From: Tsukamurella paurometabola
GTDB lineage: Bacteria > Actinomycetota > Actinomycetes > Mycobacteriales > Mycobacteriaceae
Reading direction: 5' to 3'
Length of the DNA: 64,000 nucleotides
Assembly (NCBI RefSeq): GCF_900631615.1
Contig: NZ_LR131273.1
Coordinates: 124,001 to 188,000, forward strand
Made by a program: the position numbers and the translations under genes. Shown here in pieces: positions 15,190-24,811 of the stretch. How positions within the stretch are numbered: the first letter of the stretch is position 1; the number at the start of each line of letters is the position of its first letter. Under the pieces are notes generated by a model, which was given only the letters and a program-made list of their open reading frames with translations, was not told where the DNA came from and did no database searches.

Positions 15190-15217
15190 GAGTTCAAGTC
15201 TCCCCGGGCGCACCCAC
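15190..15217 (+). other. attR core (28-bp copy of the tRNA-Leu 3' end)
   Basis: This stretch is identical to 4725-4752. It is a displaced tRNA-Leu 3' end without the 5' half, so it is an attachment-site remnant and not a tRNA gene. The chromosome proper resumes to its right. Confidence 0.9.
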
Positions 15218-15867
15218 CATCCCGTCACCTTCTCCGATTTGCCCGTTTCGGCCTCAGAAATTTTTCGAGGCCTTCTCCGGCGTTCCGAACCCCTCGCACC
15301 ACGCCCGTGTGCGACTCGCGTCACATCTAAACGGCGCGAGTGAGGCACATCGCATCACCTCGTCGCACCCTCCCGCCCGTGGCCAACCAGTGTTGTCAGA
15401 TTTGCTACAGCCCACCTGTGGACATCCACTGTTCGTCCGGCATGCGGATTCCGCCGCGCAAACGCTCCGACGGTGCCGTTGAGCCCGGTTCTCAGCCCAC
15501 GCACATACTGTGACCTGCGCCTCAGGTTGTCACCCGATGTTTGAGCATGCCCCGCCGCGCTCAACGCCCCGGTGAACCCGCGACCGCGGGATGGCGCGAA
15601 CCACCCCGTGTCCGTGCTTGCGACCGTTGAATTTGCAGGTCAAAGCGTCGCGAGACTGTCGCCTAACATGATTGCCCGACCGATTTGCGGCCGAAAATAA
15701 CAACCGGAGCCGAACCGGACGTCCCCTCTCAGGCGCTGCACAGGCCTCCCATGACTACGCACGTAGGCACGAATGCGGAAAAGTCGTTGCAGCCAAGCTA
15801 CTGGCGAGTACGCTCCGCCCCAGGGATGCACTTCCCCAAACCCTGATCGTTCCAGTCGGAGGACTTC
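15218..15867. other. Intergenic region without a supported gene
   Basis: About 650 bp between the attachment site and the first secreted-protein gene. Frames present here lack the GC-rich third positions of real genes in this genome. A short hairpin (GGCCTC/GAGGCC) is seen near 15250-15272. The promoter of the downstream gene should lie near 15800-15850; I see no clear consensus. Confidence 0.5.
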
Positions 15868-17325
15868 ATGGCTCGTCACGCAGCACCAACCACCTTGACC
15901 CGCACCAAGCGACGGGCCGCCGTCGCCGCGGGCGCGATGGCCGCGACCGCGTCACTCACGGTGGCAACACCGGGGCTCGCGAACGCCGCCGATGACGGTT
16001 CCACCACCAATCCGCTCACGCTCCAGAACCTCTTCAAGCAATCGCCGCAGACGATCCTCGGCATTCTGCCGATGGCCCCGGGCTCGTTGCCGCTGATGTT
16101 CCTCCCCGGACTCGAGAAGCAGATCTCGGACGGAGCAGCATCGTGGAACTCCTCGCCCCTCGGCAAGCAGTTCAAGGTCACCACCGAGTTCACCCCGAGT
16201 GCCCTGCCGGGGATGCCGGGCGGCCTCGCCTTCGGCACCTTCGGCCTGCCGCACACCTACACCGATGCGGACGGTGAGCCCTGGGACGGCCTGCTCTACG
16301 AGCAGAAGATCGGCGTGGAGGGCCAGGGCTTCTCCGTCAACACCAACACGTACGGCGGCCTGCTGTTCCTCATCGGCACCCCCACACTGGGCATCCTGCT
16401 CGGCACGACGTCGGACGGCGACCTGTCCGAGGCCGCGAAGTCCAGCGTCGACGTGGGCAGCGTGGCGGGCAACGCCACCGACATCACCGGACCGTTCGGC
16501 AGCGCGCTGAACACGGACTTCTGGATCGTCTCCGCGCGCGAGAAGGGCGTCACGTCGTTCACGCCGGGCGCCAAGATCAGCGCGACCGCACCGTTCGGCC
16601 TCGGCAACGTCGTCTTCACCTTCTCTCCGGGCGCGTTCGCCTACGGCGAGGGCACCGTGCTCCTCACGCTCCCCAGCTTCGGGGTCGCCCTGAACACCGT
16701 GGACAAGGACGGCAACACGAAGCCCTTCCTCGACTTCGGGGTGAACCTCGGCAAGGTCGGCCTCGACCACAACCGGCTCGTCGCCGCGGGTCCGGACTTC
16801 ACCGCGGGTGGTACCAACCCGTCCGACGCGAGCAGTACGGCGCGCTTCGACGTCTCGACCGGCAGCGCATCTCTCGGCCTCGACGGCGCCACGATCACCG
16901 GTCCGACGGCGGGCTCGAAGACCACCAGCGACAAGAGCACCGCCACCGTCGACCTCGCCGCCGGCTCCGCCGCGGTCGGGACGAGTGGCGTCTCCGTCAA
17001 CGGACCGGAGGGCACCTGGACGACCGACAACGGCTCGACGTCGAAGACCACCACGGCCGATTCGGGCGCCGTCAGCGTCGGACCCGGCGGCGTCACGGTG
17101 GAGCGGCCCGAGCTCGAGACCTCGACGACGACGAAGCCCAGCGCCGACAAGGCCGGCGCCCCCGCCGCCGACGCACCGCAATCCGAGACCCCGACCGCCG
17201 CGGCTGCGCCGTCCGCGACGTCGACCGACTCCGACTCGACCACCTCCGGCTCCAGCTCCGGCTCGAGCGAGTCGAGCACGACCAGCAGCGGATCCGACGC
17301 CACCGCTTCCAGCGCGAACGACTGA
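15868..17325 (+). CDS. Secreted repeat protein of unknown function (copy 1)
   Basis: A 485-residue exported protein. An Arg-rich N-region, hydrophobic core and ANAAD cleavage site near residues 38-40 form a Sec/Tat-like signal peptide. Residues 45-310 form a domain I do not recognise, rich in Gly/Phe/Thr with ISATAPFGLGNVVFTFSPGA and DFGVNLGKVGLDHNRLVAAG. Three repeats of about 30 residues follow, around a GSASLGLDG...GP-type motif, then a Ser/Thr/Ala-rich tail of about 80 residues. GGAGGA precedes the ATG. The next gene encodes a shorter relative, so this is a tandem duplication. A cell-envelope or surface role is plausible because of the signal peptide and tail, but nothing shows a reaction. 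Confidence 0.8.
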   Translation: MARHAAPTTLTRTKRRAAVAAGAMAATASLTVATPGLANAADDGSTTNPLTLQNLFKQSPQTILGILPMAPGSLPLMFLPGLEKQISDGAASWNSSPLGKQFKVTTEFTPSALPGMPGGLAFGTFGLPHTYTDADGEPWDGLLYEQKIGVEGQGFSVNTNTYGGLLFLIGTPTLGILLGTTSDGDLSEAAKSSVDVGSVAGNATDITGPFGSALNTDFWIVSAREKGVTSFTPGAKISATAPFGLGNVVFTFSPGAFAYGEGTVLLTLPSFGVALNTVDKDGNTKPFLDFGVNLGKVGLDHNRLVAAGPDFTAGGTNPSDASSTARFDVSTGSASLGLDGATITGPTAGSKTTSDKSTATVDLAAGSAAVGTSGVSVNGPEGTWTTDNGSTSKTTTADSGAVSVGPGGVTVERPELETSTTTKPSADKAGAPAADAPQSETPTAAAAPSATSTDSDSTTSGSSSGSSESSTTSSGSDATASSAND

Positions 17326-17345
17326 TCCAGCTGCACCCCCGAGGC

Positions 17346-17382
17346 ACGGCCGCCGGACTCGTCGGAGTCCGGCGGCCGTTCT
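17346..17382 (+). terminator. Terminator after secreted protein gene 1
   Basis: A 15-bp perfect stem (17346-17360 with 17365-17379), loop GTCG, then TCT. It lies 20 nt after the stop codon. Confidence 0.78.
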
Positions 17383-17903
17383 CGTGTGCCACCACCACGA
17401 GGACGGGTCGGGCTGATGAGGAATTCCGGTGGCGTTTCGATTCGCCGCCGTTTCCCTACTCGAACACCCACACCGGGGTTCATCGCGCGAGCCTTCACCG
17501 GCTCCATTAGTTGCAATTCCATCAATGCCTGTATGCGCATTCCGCAGAGGCGGGTCGGCTCACGTGCGCAACGACGGTCGCCTCGCACCGAAGAGTGTTG
17601 TTGTCGATCATGCGCTGGTCACGACGTCGCATTCGAACGATAGTGCGCGACCGTCACGAATTCATCCGCATCCCACTTTCCCGATATCAAATATCGGAAG
17701 CCTCCCGCACTCCTCGCCTATTCATCGGATTCCACCACGTCCGCAAAGCCGACACAGTGACTCTTCGTACGTCGCATTAAACAGTGACAACATACCCTGT
17801 CAGAATCTTCAGTGAATGCATCCGAGGCGATGAAATGCTGTTAGATTTGAGATCCAACAAACCCGTCGTAGTTTCTTTCATTCGTTCCCGTCAGGAGTTT
17901 CCC
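17383..17903. other. A/T-richer intergenic region with palindrome
   Basis: About 520 bp, visibly richer in A/T than its surroundings, especially 17620-17900. Small frames here have the wrong codon pattern. A perfect palindrome CCGATAT-CAA-ATATCGG is at 17681-17697, and AGGAG (17892-17896) serves the downstream ATG. It looks like a long regulatory leader or a remnant of acquired DNA. Confidence 0.5.
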
Positions 17904-19229
17904 ATGGGTCGTCATTCGAATCCCACACCCCGCGCACGCGCGACGCGGCGCGTGGGAGCCGCCGCCGGCGCGATCGCCGCCACCACGTCCATCGCGGCCG
18001 GCCCGGCCCTTCCCGCCACGCTGGAGACGAGCGCGCGTCCCATGCCCGCGGCGGCGCCCGCGGCCCCCGCGAGCCTCGAGGCGGCTTCCACCGCTGCGCC
18101 TGTGTTCGTGAAGGGACCGACCGGCGCGGTGACGCCCGTCGGCACGCTCCTGGTCGTCCCGGACGCCGCCTCCGCTCGGGCGGTCGCGGCGGAGGCGGTG
18201 ACCGCGCTCGCCCAGCCCGGTCAGCCCGCGACCGTGATCGAGGAAGCCCTGTCCCGCATCCCCGGGATCACGATGCACACCCTTCCCGGGCCCTTCGGCA
18301 GCTCCGCGACCGCCGCCTACACCCTCGGCGTCAGCCAGTCGGGCTCCTACAGTGAGATCCGCCCGCGGGCGGCGATCGGGGCCGTGGCGCCCTTCGGCAT
18401 CGGGAACACGCTCCTGACCGTCTCGCTCGGCGGCATCACCCGCAACGACACCCGTTTCATCATCTTCCTGCCCCGCCTCGATTTCACTCTCGACGTGTTC
18501 GGCGTGCAGTCCCGACTCCAGCTCGGGGCCGGCTCGTTCGGTGTGGACAACGGCAACCTGGTCGTCCGCGGCCCCGACTTCGACATCCTGGTGCGAACGC
18601 CCTTCAGGAAGGGTGGTCTCGAGATCGACGGCAGCGAGATCTCGCTGGGCCGGGACGGCCTCATCATCGAGACCGGGGAGATCGAGGGCGGCGCCGATTC
18701 ACCGCTCGGCAGGGTGAGCATCGACATCGAGGGACCGGACGCGTCGGTGGGTCCGCGGGGCCTGGCGATCGACGGCGGCGAGGCGGACTTCTCCGTGACC
18801 GCGACCGGCCTCGGCCGCGGTGCGCTCGAACTCGACGCCGGCCGGGCCTCCGTGGGCCCGGACGGTGCCGCACTCGTCGGCCCCGGTGCCGGGGTCGGAG
18901 TCCGGGACACCGCGGGGAACTCCGCCACCGTCGAGGCCAGGACGGGCTCCCTCAGCACCACCGACGGCTTCACGCCGCCGAGCATCGACGTGCGGACCAC
19001 GTCGGCGACGCCGCAGAGCTCGGATCCCGAGCCGGACTCCGCACCGGCGGCCGCGTCCGACTCCCCGACCGAGTCCGGCGCCGCCGCGGGCGCCGACTCC
19101 CCCGCGGACCCCGCTCCCGCACCCGAGCCCGCCTCGACGACCGACTCCGCATCGAGCGCCGGTTCCGACGCGACCGCCGGCTCCGGCGCGACCGCCGACT
19201 CCGACTCGGCCGCGGGCTCGGCGTCCTGA
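17904..19229 (+). CDS. Secreted repeat protein of unknown function (copy 2)
   Basis: A 441-residue paralogue of the preceding secreted protein. It has a basic N-terminus and hydrophobic stretch (GAAAGAIAATTSIAAGPALP), a Pro/Ala-rich part, then a domain sharing GAVAPFGIGNTLLTVSLGGI and FGVDNGNLVVRGPDF with the other copy. Next come three or four repeats of about 30 residues around ASVGPRGLAIDGG and ASVGPDGAALVGP, and an Ala/Ser/Asp/Pro-rich tail. The ATG at 17904 has AGGAG with 7-nt spacing; a longer reading from 17784 would be out of character in codon use. No known family is recognised. Convergent with the LCP gene. Confidence 0.78.
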   Translation: MGRHSNPTPRARATRRVGAAAGAIAATTSIAAGPALPATLETSARPMPAAAPAAPASLEAASTAAPVFVKGPTGAVTPVGTLLVVPDAASARAVAAEAVTALAQPGQPATVIEEALSRIPGITMHTLPGPFGSSATAAYTLGVSQSGSYSEIRPRAAIGAVAPFGIGNTLLTVSLGGITRNDTRFIIFLPRLDFTLDVFGVQSRLQLGAGSFGVDNGNLVVRGPDFDILVRTPFRKGGLEIDGSEISLGRDGLIIETGEIEGGADSPLGRVSIDIEGPDASVGPRGLAIDGGEADFSVTATGLGRGALELDAGRASVGPDGAALVGPGAGVGVRDTAGNSATVEARTGSLSTTDGFTPPSIDVRTTSATPQSSDPEPDSAPAAASDSPTESGAAAGADSPADPAPAPEPASTTDSASSAGSDATAGSGATADSDSAAGSAS

Positions 19230-19242
19230 TCACCGCGAGGAG

Positions 19243-19273
19243 GGCCGCCCGCGCCACCGCGCGGGCGGCCTTC
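19243..19273 (+). terminator. Terminator after secreted protein gene 2
   Basis: A 12-bp stem (19243-19254 with 19259-19270), loop CACC, then TTC. It lies between convergent genes and may serve both. Confidence 0.75.
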
Positions 19274-19303
19274 GCCGTCTCCAGCGGCGCGAACCGCACC
19301 TGA

Positions 19304-20551
19304 TCAATCCACGCAGGGGATCTCGCCGCCACGCAGCGTGGTACCGGCGTCCGGTACGGGGCCCGCCGCGGTGGTCGTCGGCACCGCCGTCGTGCCCGGG
19401 GCGCGCGGTGCGGTGAAGCCCACGGGCTTCGGGGCCGGCGTCGCGGCGCGCGATTCCGTCCCGTCCGCGGTCTCGTCCGCGTCGTCGGGTTCGGGCACGG
19501 ACTGCCCGAAGGCCTTCTGCACCTGCGCACGAATGGCCTTCGGGTCCACCAGGTTCACGGCCTGTTGGTCGATCGTGTCGTAGCCCAGCACCGGCAGGGT
19601 CGTGAAGGTGAGGTTCGTGCCAGCGATCTGCCCGGCCTGCTGCGCGAACTCCTGCAGGTCCCAGCCGTCGGAGACCACGACGTCCTTCTGCGCCACCGCG
19701 ATCAGGGACTGCAGCTTCCGGACGTCGCCGAAGACGCCCTGCTTCTGCAGCTGCACCATGACCCCGGCGATGAACGCCTGCTGCCGGTGCGTGCGGTCGA
19801 GGTCACCGTCGGCCAGTCCGTGCCGCTGCCGGACGAAGGCCAGTGACTGCGCCGCGTTGAGCTTCTGCCGGCCGGCGGGGAAGGCGGCGCCGGAGAAGCT
19901 GTCGCGCACCGGGTTGTTCAGGCACACCTCGACACCGCCGAGCGTCTGCGCGAGGTCGTAGAACCCGACGAGGCTGACCTCGGCGAAGTGGTCGATCGGC
20001 ACCCCGACGAGGCGCCCGACAGTGGCGATCGTGGCGGCGCGGGCGGATTCGCGTGCCTTGCTCTCGAGTTCCCTGCGGTCCGAGACGCCGGACGCGGCCA
20101 GCTCGTCCTCGACCTCGGCCTTGCGGGTGCCGTAGGCCTCCTTGATCTTCCCCTTCTTCCGCGATTCGACGCCGACGAAGGTCACGTAGTCGTCGCGCGG
20201 GATCGAGAACGCGGTCACCTTCTTCCCGTCCGCGGGCACGTGCAGCAGGATCAGGGTGTTGGTGTTGTAGCCGCCGTTGTCACTGGTACCGGCGTGCAAT
20301 TGCTGGAGGACGTCGGCCGGGAGCGGATCACCGTTCTGATCCCGGCGCGTGTCCAGACCCATCAGCAGGATGTTCTTCGCGCCGCCCGTGGACTTCGCGA
20401 CCTTCGCCTCAGCGAGCGCGCGGGAGACGTTGAAGCCGCCGATCACCAGATTGGTGCTCCACCAGACGGTTCCGGTGACGGCGAGCACGACGGCAGACAG
20501 CAGCGCGATGGCCACGCGGCCACCGCGCGCCCCCGACGGTCTGCGCTTCAC
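19304..20551 (-). CDS. LytR-CpsA-Psr (LCP) family glycopolymer ligase
   Basis: A membrane-anchored enzyme that joins cell-wall glycopolymers (in mycolate bacteria, arabinogalactan) to peptidoglycan. 415 residues: a basic start, one membrane segment (about 13-32), then the LCP domain with NILLMGLDTR, the Arg-containing SIPRDDYVTF, a conserved Arg/Asp-rich region, NPVRDSFSGAAFPAG, SLAFVRQRHGLADGDLDRTH and a closing QAFIAGVM. A Pro/Ala/Thr-rich tail ends in a Cys. The start at 20551 is 9 nt from the rdgB stop, so it may be the last gene of the clpS-rdgB operon. There is no LytR_C domain. Confidence 0.9.
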   Translation of the reverse strand: MKRRPSGARGGRVAIALLSAVVLAVTGTVWWSTNLVIGGFNVSRALAEAKVAKSTGGAKNILLMGLDTRRDQNGDPLPADVLQQLHAGTSDNGGYNTNTLILLHVPADGKKVTAFSIPRDDYVTFVGVESRKKGKIKEAYGTRKAEVEDELAASGVSDRRELESKARESARAATIATVGRLVGVPIDHFAEVSLVGFYDLAQTLGGVEVCLNNPVRDSFSGAAFPAGRQKLNAAQSLAFVRQRHGLADGDLDRTHRQQAFIAGVMVQLQKQGVFGDVRKLQSLIAVAQKDVVVSDGWDLQEFAQQAGQIAGTNLTFTTLPVLGYDTIDQQAVNLVDPKAIRAQVQKAFGQSVPEPDDADETADGTESRAATPAPKPVGFTAPRAPGTTAVPTTTAAGPVPDAGTTLRGGEIPCVD

Positions 20552-20560
20552 GCGGCGACA

Positions 20561-21196
20561 TTACCGCGCGGACCGCCCCTCGTCGGGGACGCGCGCCGCG
20601 AGTGCCCGCAACGGTTCCACCAGTTGGGCGAGCGCCCGCGCGCGGTGGCTGATCGCGTTCTTCTCCTCCGCGGTGAGTTCCGCGGCGGTGCGGTCCGAAC
20701 CGTCGGGCAGGAAGACCGGGTCGTAGCCGAATCCGCCCTCCCCGCGGGCCTCCCGCAGGACGGTGCCCGGCCAGGTGCCGCGCACCGTCAGCTCGCCGCT
20801 GCCGTCCACGAGCGCGCATGCCGAGACGAACTCCGCGCCGCGCCGCCCGTCCGGGGTGTCGGAGATCTGCGCGAGCAGTAGCGCGGTGTTCGCCGGATCG
20901 TCGCCGTGCCGGCCCGACCACCGCGCCGAGAGCACGCCGGGCATCCCGTTGAGCGCGTCGACACAGATCCCGGAATCGTCCGCGACACAGGGCAGGCCGG
21001 TCCGCTCGAAACCCTGCCGCGCCTTGATCAGCGCGTTGCCCTCGAACGTCGGCGCGTCCTCCGGCAGCTCCTCGAAGGCCGGTACCTCGTCGAGGCCGAC
21101 GACCTCGAGGCCGACGATGCCGGCGGCCGCGACGACCTGCCGCAGCTCGCGGAGCTTCTTCGTGTTGCGGGAGGCCAGGAGCAACCGCACAGTCAC
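20561..21196 (-). CDS. rdgB: dITP/XTP pyrophosphatase
   Basis: Hydrolyses non-canonical purine nucleotides (dITP, XTP) to monophosphates, keeping them out of DNA. 211 residues. Family motifs: [15 protein letters not shown] (substrate loop), [47 protein letters not shown] and [11 protein letters not shown]. Start is GTG 21196, overlapping the rph stop by 4 nt. In M. tuberculosis rphA-rdgB have the same order and coupling. Confidence 0.96.
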   Translation of the reverse strand: MTVRLLLASRNTKKLRELRQVVAAAGIVGLEVVGLDEVPAFEELPEDAPTFEGNALIKARQGFERTGLPCVADDSGICVDALNGMPGVLSARWSGRHGDDPANTALLLAQISDTPDGRRGAEFVSACALVDGSGELTVRGTWPGTVLREARGEGGFGYDPVFLPDGSDRTAAELTAEEKNAISHRARALAQLVEPLRALAARVPDEGRSAR

Positions 21197-21975
21197 TGAC
21201 CGAACTTCTTCTTCTGTTCGCCCTCGAACTCGGGCAGCTCGCCGGGGTACGGCGCCGCGAGCGCCTCCTTCTGCACCGCGAAGAGCTTCTCGGTGCCGGC
21301 GATCGCGGAGTCGAGCATCCAATCGAGGGTCGTGCGGGCGAAGGTCGCCCCCTCGCCGGTGCCCTGCACCTCGACGAGCGTGCCGGTATCGGTGGCGACG
21401 ACGTTCATGTCGACCTCGGCGCGCGAGTCCTCCTCGTACGGCAGGTCCAGCCGGACCCGGCCGTCGACGACGCCCACCGAGACCGCGGCGATGGCGCACG
21501 AGATCGGCTGCGGGTCGGTCAGCTTGCCGGCCGCGCCGAGGTAGGTGACGGCGTCGCACAGGGCCACGTAGGCGCCGGTGATCGACGCGGTGCGGGTGCC
21601 GCCGTCGGCCTGCAGGACGTCGCAGTCGATGGCGATCGTGTTCTCGCCCAGGGCCGCGAGGTCGATGCACGCGCGCAACGACCGTCCGATGAGTCGGGAG
21701 ATCTCGTGCGTGCGGCCGCCGACCTTGCCCTTGGTGGACTCGCGGCGGCTGCGCTCGTGGGTGGCGCCGGGGAGCATCGCGTACTCCGCGGTGAGCCAGC
21801 CCTGGCCGGAACCGCGGCGCCATCCGGGCACGCCCAGTTCCACGCTGGCGGTGCAGAGCACCTTGGTGTTGCCGAACTCCACCAGCACCGAGCCGGCGGG
21901 GTTCTGCGTGAATCCCCGGGTGATCGTCACGGGGCGGAGTTCGTCGTCGGCCCTGCCGTCTGCGCGTCTGCTCAC
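21193..21975 (-). CDS. rph: Ribonuclease PH
   Basis: A phosphorolytic 3'-5' exoribonuclease that trims tRNA 3' ends. 260 residues, normal length. Visible motifs: the N-terminal [20 protein letters not shown], phosphate-binding [20 protein letters not shown] (the RxxxR needed for phosphate), [33 protein letters not shown] and [17 protein letters not shown]. Start is GTG 21975. Coupled to rdgB. Confidence 0.97.
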   Translation of the reverse strand: MSRRADGRADDELRPVTITRGFTQNPAGSVLVEFGNTKVLCTASVELGVPGWRRGSGQGWLTAEYAMLPGATHERSRRESTKGKVGGRTHEISRLIGRSLRACIDLAALGENTIAIDCDVLQADGGTRTASITGAYVALCDAVTYLGAAGKLTDPQPISCAIAAVSVGVVDGRVRLDLPYEEDSRAEVDMNVVATDTGTLVEVQGTGEGATFARTTLDWMLDSAIAGTEKLFAVQKEALAAPYPGELPEFEGEQKKKFGQ

Positions 21976-22009
21976 GCGCCCAGCCTATCGCCTCCGGTCG
22001 GCGGGGGCG

Positions 22010-22771
22010 TCAGAGCTCGAAGACGTCGCCGCCCGTGACCGCGTGGACCGGGCCGTCGTAGACGGAGCGCGCCTCGGCCAGGACCGCCTCGCGCGACGTC
22101 CACGGCGGGATGTGGGTGAGGAGCAACCGGCCGACGCCCGCCTCGGCGGCGGCCCGGCCCGCCTCGACGCCCGAGAGGTGCACGCCGAGCGGCCGGTTCG
22201 CCGGGTCGTGCGTCCAGCTGGCCTCGGCGAGCAGCACGTCAGCGCCGCGCGCGAGCTCCACCAGGTTGTCGCACACCCCCGTATCACCCGTGTATGCGAG
22301 TACCCTGCCGCTGGGCGCGGTGATGCGCAATCCGTGCGACTCGGGCGGGTGGAACATGCGGAAGGGACGCACGGTGAGGCCGCCGACCGTGTGGTCCTCG
22401 CCCTCCCCCCACGCGGAGAAGTCGAACGTGTCGGAGATGTCGTCGAGCATCGCCGCCGTCTCGGCGGAGGCACGGCCGAGCCGCTCGGGCGTGTCGGCGG
22501 GGCCGATCAGCCGGGCGCGCCCGGACGCGGGCACCGGGTGGTAGCGCCGCCACACCAGCAGCGAGGGCACGTCCAGGCAGTGGTCGGCGTGCAGGTGCGA
22601 GAGCATCACCGTGACGGTGTTGGGATCGACGCGCTGTTGCAACTCCCCGAGCACCCCGGGGCCGAAATCCATGACGACCGGATCGTGCCCGTCCACCTCC
22701 AGGAGGTATCCCGAGCAGGCCGCCCGAGGACCGCCGACGCTGCCGGAACACCCGAGGATGGTGAGACGCAT
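22010..22771 (-). CDS. Metallo-beta-lactamase-fold phosphodiesterase (Rv1339-like)
   Basis: A 253-residue metallohydrolase with the HxHxDH motif in VTVMLSHLHADHCLDVPSLL, a typical start (MRLTILGCSGSVGGP), GDTG and a late His in LLLTHIPPWTS. It is RNase Z-like in fold; the mycobacterial homologue Rv1339 has been reported to act as an atypical cAMP phosphodiesterase, so cAMP degradation is the best guess. The ATG at 22771 gives the conserved start; ATG 22780 would add three residues. It lies in the rhomboid-rph operon. See the CRP-type sites at 30355 and 33680. Confidence 0.85.
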   Translation of the reverse strand: MRLTILGCSGSVGGPRAACSGYLLEVDGHDPVVMDFGPGVLGELQQRVDPNTVTVMLSHLHADHCLDVPSLLVWRRYHPVPASGRARLIGPADTPERLGRASAETAAMLDDISDTFDFSAWGEGEDHTVGGLTVRPFRMFHPPESHGLRITAPSGRVLAYTGDTGVCDNLVELARGADVLLAEASWTHDPANRPLGVHLSGVEAGRAAAEAGVGRLLLTHIPPWTSREAVLAEARSVYDGPVHAVTGGDVFEL

Positions 22772-22799
22772 GAAGCACATGCTGCCAGATCCGCGATCC

Positions 22800-23450
22800 T
22801 CACGAGGCAATCGCGCCGACCTCACGTGAATTGCCAGGTCCGGACCGAGTACGGGCGCGGCGCCCCAGGAGCACCGCCGCGAGCACGCCGCCGACGGCGC
22901 CCCACAGGTGCGCCTGCCACGACACACCGGGCTGACCGGGCAGAACGCCCCACAGCATGCCGCCGTACAGGACCATCAGCGCCACCCCGACGACGAGGTC
23001 CAGCGGCTTGCGGGTGAACAACCCCCGTACCGCCAGGTAGGTCATCCAGCCGAACAGCACTCCCGACAATCCGATCACCACGGTGCCGGTCCCTCCGGTG
23101 ATCCACACCCCGACGCCCGAGACCAGCCAGATGATCGCGGTGGCGAGCAGGAACCGGCCCGCACCGGCGATCAGGCCGAGGAAACCGAGGATCAGCGCCG
23201 GAACGCTGTTGGCGGCCAGGTGCTCCCAGCCGCCGTGCAGCAGCGGGGCGGCGGCGATCCCGCGGACCGCGTCACCGCCCTCGCGCGGGTGGATGCCCCA
23301 CTGGTCCAGGGCGTTGCCGGCGACGGCGTCGACGACCTCGATGCCCCACAGGGCGGCGACGAACACCGCGATCACGAGCGCGGACCGTCCGGCCGCGCTC
23401 CCGGCCGCCCGGCGCGCGGGCGTGCGCTCGTCGTTGCTGGGAACCGTCAT
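22800..23450 (-). CDS. Rhomboid-family intramembrane serine protease (Rv1337-like)
   Basis: A 216-residue membrane protease. It starts at ATG 23450 with GGAGG upstream and has about six hydrophobic segments. The catalytic Ser is in VIGLSGVLFGWMTYL (GxSG, about residue 138), the His in SWQAHLWGAVGGVLAAV (about 193). HLAANSVPALILG in the second segment is the usual rhomboid HxxxN region. Substrates are unknown. Between cysM and the phosphodiesterase gene, as in M. tuberculosis except that murI is missing here. Confidence 0.9.
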   Translation of the reverse strand: MTVPSNDERTPARRAAGSAAGRSALVIAVFVAALWGIEVVDAVAGNALDQWGIHPREGGDAVRGIAAAPLLHGGWEHLAANSVPALILGFLGLIAGAGRFLLATAIIWLVSGVGVWITGGTGTVVIGLSGVLFGWMTYLAVRGLFTRKPLDLVVGVALMVLYGGMLWGVLPGQPGVSWQAHLWGAVGGVLAAVLLGRRARTRSGPGNSREVGAIAS

Positions 23451-23485
23451 GGCGACCTCCTCGCGCGAGCGGAGGCGGTAGCGGC

Positions 23486-24532
<1,047 letters not shown>

Positions 24533-24811
24533 TCACCGGGAACCCCCGGCTACCGCGGGAAGAACCGTCACGGTGCCGCCGTCGGCGACGGGGGTGTCGA
24601 GGCCGCCCGTGAACCGCACGTCCTCGTCGTCGACGTAGACGTTGACGAAGCGGTGCAGCGCGCCGTCGGCGATGAGCCGGTCCCGGATCCCCGCGTGGCG
24701 GGTCTCGAGGTCGTCGATCACGGCGGCGAGCGTCGCGCCCTCGGCGGGCACGCGCTTCCGGTCGCCGGTGAGCGGGCGCAGGATGGTCGGGATGGAGACG
24801 GTGACGGACAT
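24533..24811 (-). CDS. cysO: Ubiquitin-like sulfur carrier protein CysO
   Basis: A ThiS/MoaD-type sulfur carrier for cysteine synthesis, 92 residues. It reads SVTVSIPTILRPLTGDRK, then HRFVNVYVDDEDVRFTGGLD, and ends VLPAVAGGSR. The carrier function requires a C-terminal Gly-Gly carboxylate; here two residues (Ser-Arg) follow the GG, so proteolytic trimming would be required. The ATG at 24811 shares a base with the mec stop and has GGAGG with 4-nt spacing. Operon mec-cysO-cysM is intact. Confidence 0.93.
   Translation of the reverse strand: MSVTVSIPTILRPLTGDRKRVPAEGATLAAVIDDLETRHAGIRDRLIADGALHRFVNVYVDDEDVRFTGGLDTPVADGGTVTVLPAVAGGSR

Noticed and set aside
15190-15217. A second tRNA-Leu
   Set aside because: Only the T-arm and acceptor 3' strand are present; the 5' half is missing. 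It is the attR copy.
15640-15879. A 79-residue minus-strand frame before the first secreted-protein gene
   Set aside because: It overlaps the start of a well-supported plus-strand gene, has no ribosome site and its codon pattern is not that of a gene in this genome.
17429-17815. A 128-residue frame in the A/T-rich gap
   Set aside because: Third-position bases are not G/C-biased, the composition is Arg/His/Pro/Ser scrambled, and overlapping frames are equally open; the region looks non-coding.
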